Assembly: GCF_038595055.1 (NCBI RefSeq)
Contig: NZ_CP152002.1
Location: 5,984,001-6,048,000 of the forward strand
From: Paenibacillus sp. FSL R7-0345
Lineage (GTDB): Bacteria; Bacillota; Bacilli; Paenibacillales; Paenibacillaceae
DNA length: 64,000 nt
Direction: 5' to 3'
Shown here: positions 60,293-64,000 of the stretch, in pieces
Position numbering within the stretch: position 1 is the first letter of the stretch
Layout of the letters: each line of letters starts with the position of its first letter
Made by a program: the position numbers and the translations under genes
The notes under the pieces: generated by a model
What the model was told of the DNA's origin: nothing
What the model saw: the letters and a program-made list of their open reading frames with translations, nothing else
Databases searched by the model: none

Positions 60293-61147
60293 TTATTTAA
60301 AAGCCGGCAGAGCGATGTCTGCATAATTATCCTCCAGGAACTTCTTCACCTCAGGGCCGCTGATGCGTTTTGCAAGCTTCTGGATGGCATCGGAACCCTG
60401 GTTATCTTCGCGGGCTACAAGCGTAATGGTGAACTCGGAATCCTCACGTTCGGTAATCAGCGCATCCTTCTTCGGAGTCAGGCCAAGCGGACTGGCATAA
60501 GCCGGGGTCATTGCCACCAGATCGCCGTCATCCAGCATCCGGGCCAGCATCAGCAGATCGACTTCCTCGAACTTGAAGTTCTTCGGATTTTCCGTAATAT
60601 CCGCCTGGGTTGCTGTGATGCCTACTCCATCCTTAAGCTTGATCAGACCGGCATCGGCAAACATCTGCAGCGAACGTCCGATATTCGACGGGTCATTGGC
60701 CATTACCAGCTTCGCGCCTTCCGGCAGCTCCTCGATGGATTTGTACTTTTTGGAATATCCGCCGTAGATCGCATCATACACAGGCTGTACCGGAACGAGG
60801 TTCGAGCCCTTACTGTCATTGAACTGCGTCATGTAAGGCACATGCTGGAAAAAGTTCGCGTCCACTTCCTTGTTCGCCAGCGCCTCATTCGGCTGTACAT
60901 TGTCGGACAATACGACGATCTCCATATCCACCCCATCTTCAAGCAGCAGCGGTTTTACAATATCAAGAATATCGGTCATCGGGGGAATCAGCGTTGCTAC
61001 CTTGATTTTCACGGGTTCTGAACTTGCAGCTGTTGCCGCCGGTGCCTCTGTAGCTTCAGTAGTATTTTGAGCATTGTTAGTGTTGTTACCACAGCCTGCA
61101 GCAATCAGGACGAACAGCATCAGCATCGCAATCATGGACTTTTTCAT
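60293..61147 (-). CDS. metQ: MetQ/NlpA-family methionine-binding lipoprotein
   Basis: A 284-residue lipoprotein. Signal peptide and lipobox are visible (MLMLFVLIAAGCG, Cys19). The body has IKVATLIPPMTDILDIVKPL, EALANKEVDANFFQHVPYM and ANDPSNIGRSLQMFADAGLI, all typical of MetQ. It is the last gene of metN-metI-metQ. Confidence 0.9.
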   Translation of the reverse strand: MKKSMIAMLMLFVLIAAGCGNNTNNAQNTTEATEAPAATAASSEPVKIKVATLIPPMTDILDIVKPLLLEDGVDMEIVVLSDNVQPNEALANKEVDANFFQHVPYMTQFNDSKGSNLVPVQPVYDAIYGGYSKKYKSIEELPEGAKLVMANDPSNIGRSLQMFADAGLIKLKDGVGITATQADITENPKNFKFEEVDLLMLARMLDDGDLVAMTPAYASPLGLTPKKDALITEREDSEFTITLVAREDNQGSDAIQKLAKRISGPEVKKFLEDNYADIALPAFK

Positions 61148-61229
61148 TGTTTTTCAATAACCCCCATTGTTTATATTTGGATTTCAAAATAGTACAGCCT
61201 GCACATTCCGACTTCAGTCTTTCCTTAAA

Positions 61230-61892
61230 TCAGCGCTTATCCAGCAGTCTTGCCACGGTACTTCCGGTGAACTGGATCAGCTGCACGAGCACAATCATAA
61301 CGACGATGGCGTATACCATCACTTCTGTCTCAAACCGCTGGTACCCGTAACGGATGGCAAAATCGCCCACACCCCCGCCGCCAACCACACCCATCACCGT
61401 TGAAAAAGAGATAAAGCTGATCGTTGAGGCCGTGAGTCCGAGCACCAGGCCCGAGCGCGCTTCCACATACAGAAACTTGAAAATCAGTTCCAGCTTTGAT
61501 GCCCCCATCGACAGGGCCGCCTCAATTGTACCCCTGGGAACCTCCAGCAGGGACTGCTCCACCAGACGCGCATAGTAGGCAACGGCGACCACGGATAGAG
61601 GCACCGTCGATGCGACTGTTCCGATAGCGGTTCCAACCAGAAAGCGGGTTACCGGAATCAGCGCCACCACCAGCAGCAGGAACGGGAAGGAGCGGACCAC
61701 ATTGACGATGCTGTTCAGCACCAGCGACAGGCTGCGGTTCTCATAAAGCTGTCCCTTGCGGCAAAAATACAGCAGCGTCCCCAGCGGAAGCCCGACCAGC
61801 AAAGCCGCCAAAATCGAAATTCCGACCATGACAAAGGTTTCACCGATGGACTCCCACATCAAATCCTGGTATTTCAGCATGCTTTCCCACAT
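61230..61892 (-). CDS. metI: Methionine ABC transporter permease MetI
   Basis: A 220-residue membrane protein with five helices. The ATPase-contact EAA loop is IEAALSMGASKLELIFKFLY, and TFVMVGISILAALLVGLPLG opens the membrane part. Full length for MetI. The start ATG overlaps the metN stop by one base (TAATG), which indicates translational coupling. Confidence 0.92.
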   Translation of the reverse strand: MWESMLKYQDLMWESIGETFVMVGISILAALLVGLPLGTLLYFCRKGQLYENRSLSLVLNSIVNVVRSFPFLLLVVALIPVTRFLVGTAIGTVASTVPLSVVAVAYYARLVEQSLLEVPRGTIEAALSMGASKLELIFKFLYVEARSGLVLGLTASTISFISFSTVMGVVGGGGVGDFAIRYGYQRFETEVMVYAIVVMIVLVQLIQFTGSTVARLLDKR

Positions 61893-62647
61893 TATCGCCC
61901 ACCTGCCTTGCCGGTAATCTGCTCGCGGTAGGAGCCGGTATGCCCCGAAGGCGGAAGGAACCCGTTCTCTTCCCGGGAAAAGGAATCCACGATCCTCCCG
62001 CCCTCCATGACGGAGACCTCAGTGCAGATACTGCGCACCACATCCAGCTCATGGGTTACGATAACGATCGTTACGCCGAGCGCGGAGTTAATATGCTTCA
62101 GCACGCTGAGGATATCCGCCGTGGTGACCGGATCCAGCGCAGAGGTCGGCTCGTCGCACAGCAGCAGCTGCGGGCTGTTCGCCAGGGCGCGGGCAATCGC
62201 TACCCGCTGCCGTTGTCCGCCGCTGAGCCGGGCGGGATACTGCTCCGCTTTATCGGACAGGCCGACAAAATCGAGCACCTCGGCCACCCGCTTCTGCCGC
62301 TCGCCCTTGGGCACGCGGGCCAGCTCCAGCGGAATCGCCACATTGCGGCTGACAGTAGCATTGGCGACAAGATTGAAGTGCTGAAAGATCATGCCGATCT
62401 TCTGCCGCTCCCGGCGCAGCTCTTTCTCTGTTAATGCTGTCAGCTCCTTGCCGCCTGCCGTCACAACGCCTTTGTCGGGACGCTCCAGCAGATTCATCAG
62501 GCGCAGCAGCGTCGACTTGCCGGCTCCGCTGGCCCCGATAATCCCGTGGACTGAAGCCGGTTTCACCGAAAGCGATACGTCCCGGACCGCATAGTGACTG
62601 CCTTCCTTCAGTTCGAAGCTTTTACTTACTCCGCTCAGCGCTAAAAT
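61892..62647 (-). CDS. metN: Methionine ABC transporter ATPase MetN, no NIL domain, probable ATT start
   Basis: A 251-residue ATPase. Family sequence begins ILALSGVSKSFELKEGSHYA, then VRDVSLSV. Walker A is GASGAGKSTLLRLMNLL, signature [15 protein letters not shown], Walker B LLLCDEPTSALDP. No ATG, GTG or TTG lies in frame before GTG 62566, which would delete the first 27 conserved residues. ATT at 62647 has GGAGAGG 11 bases upstream and fits the family start. The C-terminal NIL/ACT domain, which senses methionine in standard 340-residue MetN, is missing; the protein ends about 30 residues after the VTHELDVV switch region. Confidence 0.85.
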   Translation of the reverse strand: MLALSGVSKSFELKEGSHYAVRDVSLSVKPASVHGIIGASGAGKSTLLRLMNLLERPDKGVVTAGGKELTALTEKELRRERQKIGMIFQHFNLVANATVSRNVAIPLELARVPKGERQKRVAEVLDFVGLSDKAEQYPARLSGGQRQRVAIARALANSPQLLLCDEPTSALDPVTTADILSVLKHINSALGVTIVIVTHELDVVRSICTEVSVMEGGRIVDSFSREENGFLPPSGHTGSYREQITGKAGGR

Positions 62648-63066
62648 CGTATTCCGCCCCTCTCCGGACTTACTGATAATAAAGCTTGTTCCCCCGTAAA
62701 GTGTACTACAACTATTTTAAAACTGTTTTATTAAAAATCTCTTTAAATAATAAGGCATAACCTTCACTGTGTCATCATTTATTTTGAAAATGATATATCA
62801 GACCTACTGGAGGAATACCTTCTTCTAAGGATGTGCGGCTGGAGTTAAAATTATCCTGCTGCTTTGAAGTAGGTCAAACCTCGGTGCGCGGTCAGCTTTA
62901 TTGGTGGTGGCTGCTTTATAGCCGGGGGCCGGCAAATTAAAGGGGGTTTTCCTTTGATGGCGGGCTTGAGGCGGGATTCTGGGGTGTATTAATGGGATTT
63001 TTCCCTTTAACGACCGCTCCCAGCCAGCTTTAGGCTTATGGCAAAGTTACTTAACTGCATAAACAA
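62648..63066. other. Region upstream of metN without a gene
   Basis: About 420 bases. The first 100 are AT-rich and probably hold the metN promoter, which I cannot place with confidence. I looked for a SAM (S-box) riboswitch or T-box and saw none. A GC-rich part (62880-63030) has GGGGGTTTTCC and GGGATTTTTCCC-like strings but no clear hairpin. No ORF is supported. Confidence 0.45.
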
Positions 63067-63098
63067 AGCAGCGGTCCCATAAACCGGAGACCGCTGCT
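63067..63098 (-). terminator. Terminator of the xylanase gene
   Basis: AGCAGCGGTC pairs with GACCGCTGCT; on the minus strand TTTGTTTA follows. It lies about 165 bases after the xylanase stop. Confidence 0.7.
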
Positions 63099-63261
63099 TA
63101 GCTTGTATAGCTTCTCTAACTAAATAATGTGCTTCATTCGGATTAATGATAAGACGTTGAAAACCCATACAGTTACTTTAACAAATCCGATCACGCCTCA
63201 TTCAGAGTAATAGCACAACGCCGGATGACTCCGCTTACTTGGCTAATTGTGACTCAGCGGC

Positions 63262-64000
63262 TCAGCGGCTGCGCGCAGCAAGCCGCTCGAATGCGGGCTT
63301 TGGCCTGTGCTGTTCGTCGAACAGGAACGGCCAGTTTTTCCGTCCGCGGACAGGGAAGTTGTCCAGCCAGGTGTAATCGTCCGCTGCCCCCCAGAAGGTG
63401 ACGGACGAGATGACCTGCCGGTATTCCCGCAGCAGCCGGAATACCGCCTCATACCGCTCCGCCTGGAGCTCCAGCAGCTCCGGCGGCGGGCTTGTCAGGT
63501 CCGTCCGCTTATCGTCGAAGCGGAACAAGGACATGTCCAGCTCGGTAAGCTGCAGCTGCAGTCCGAGCGAAGCGTACTTCTCGATCGCTGCCCGGATGTC
63601 ATCCAGTGCCGGATCGTACAGATTCCAGTGTGCCTGCAGGCCGGCACCGTGAACAGGGACTCCCTGCTCCAGCAGCGACTTCAGCAGCGCATATATTTTG
63701 TCGCGCTTCTGCGGGTGCGACTCATTGTAGTCGTTATAGAACAGCAGCGCCTGCGGATCAGCCTCATGGGTATATTCAAACGCCTTGGCAATAAACTCGG
63801 GGCCGGCAATCTCCAGCCACTTGGATGGCCGCAGCAGCTCAGGGCCTTCATCGGCAATGACCTCATTAACCACATCCCAGGCATAAATCTGCCCCCGGTA
63901 ACGTCCGACAACTGTATCAATATGCGACTTCAGGCGTGACAGCAGAAGCTCCTTGCTCACTGCCTCGCCAGCTCCATCCGTAAATAACCAGTCACTTGTC
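63262..64000 (-). CDS. Endo-1,4-beta-xylanase, GH10, 3' part
   Basis: The last 246 residues of a glycoside hydrolase family 10 enzyme; the frame stays open to the window edge (TSDWLFTDGAGEAVSKELLL), so the start is outside. The acid/base Glu is in YAWDVVNEVI and the nucleophile Glu in LQLTELDMSLF. Other family blocks are GLQAHWNLYDP, VTFWGAADDYTWLDNFPVRG and the end RPKPAFERLAA. Without the N-terminus I cannot tell whether it is secreted. It would cut xylan or xylo-oligosaccharides. Confidence 0.93.
   Translation of the reverse strand, partial: TSDWLFTDGAGEAVSKELLLSRLKSHIDTVVGRYRGQIYAWDVVNEVIADEGPELLRPSKWLEIAGPEFIAKAFEYTHEADPQALLFYNDYNESHPQKRDKIYALLKSLLEQGVPVHGAGLQAHWNLYDPALDDIRAAIEKYASLGLQLQLTELDMSLFRFDDKRTDLTSPPPELLELQAERYEAVFRLLREYRQVISSVTFWGAADDYTWLDNFPVRGRKNWPFLFDEQHRPKPAFERLAARSR

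Noticed and set aside
61892-62566. MetN starting at GTG 62566
   Set aside because: It would remove conserved residues of the first strands of the ATPase (VSKSFELKEG to VSLSV) and has no ribosome binding site at the right distance.

Overview
The window looks like chromosomal DNA from a spore-forming Paenibacillus or close relative. This rests on the rRNA operon sequence, a small acid-soluble spore protein (SspI), CotF-type coat proteins, a collagen-like protein with a BclB-type C-terminal domain, LicT antitermination targets, and YesM/YesN two-component proteins. No phage, insertion sequence, CRISPR array or tRNA gene was seen.

Layout. 0-1.3 kb: 3' part of a chemoreceptor gene. 1.4-6.8 kb: an rRNA operon on the minus strand (16S-23S-5S, no spacer tRNA) with two tandem promoters at 6.67-6.79 kb. 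Both large rRNA genes carry small indels at normally invariant sites. 6.9-7.4 kb: a decayed AraC regulator. 7.5-9.7 kb: a LigB-type dioxygenase and an esterase, divergent from an XRE-cupin regulator. 9.8-11.3 kb: an SMP-30/yellow-like protein and an unknown small protein. 11.5-13.8 kb: a spore-coat operon with two small-protein/CotF pairs flanking a zinc alcohol dehydrogenase. 14-15.2 kb: an SDR gene and a TetR gene that abut head to head with both 5' ends lost. 15.4-19.9 kb: licT-bglP-bglH beta-glucoside operon with two antiterminator targets. 20-31 kb: a membrane-anchored solute-binding protein, a YesMN two-component system, and a ribose-type ABC importer with two permeases and an M24 pita-bread enzyme. 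31-40.4 kb: housekeeping genes (hydrolase, TrmH-type methyltransferase, Ktr subunit, sspI, prfC, MFS exporter, zwf, YwmB-like).

40.6-45.8 kb: a Lia/Psp envelope-stress operon (LiaI-like, PspA, PspC, PspA, LiaF, LiaS, LiaR). It ends in a small ORF built of 17-residue repeats that sits between liaR and the terminator. 46.1-50.4 kb: a two-domain glycosyltransferase overlapping a frameshifted SLH/collagen/BclB surface protein by 4 bp. 50.6-55.6 kb: a response regulator, histidine kinase, ABC ATPase and large FtsX permease. 55.8-60.2 kb: a DMT transporter, an Lrp regulator, two gene remnants, and an Old Yellow Enzyme divergent from a TetR regulator. 60.3-62.7 kb: metNIQ, with a probable ATT start for metN and no NIL domain in MetN. 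63.3-64 kb: 3' part of a GH10 xylanase.

Several blocks pair a sensor with its output: LicT with the bgl genes, YesMN with an importer, LiaFSR with Psp proteins, and a two-component system with a MacB-like ABC transporter. The most unusual items are the 17-residue repeat ORF at the end of the lia operon, the SLH-collagen-BclB protein with its coupled glycosyltransferase, the SDR/TetR junction, and the disrupted rRNA genes. The last is more likely assembly or sequencing error than biology. All functions are read from sequence patterns by eye; no database search was run.
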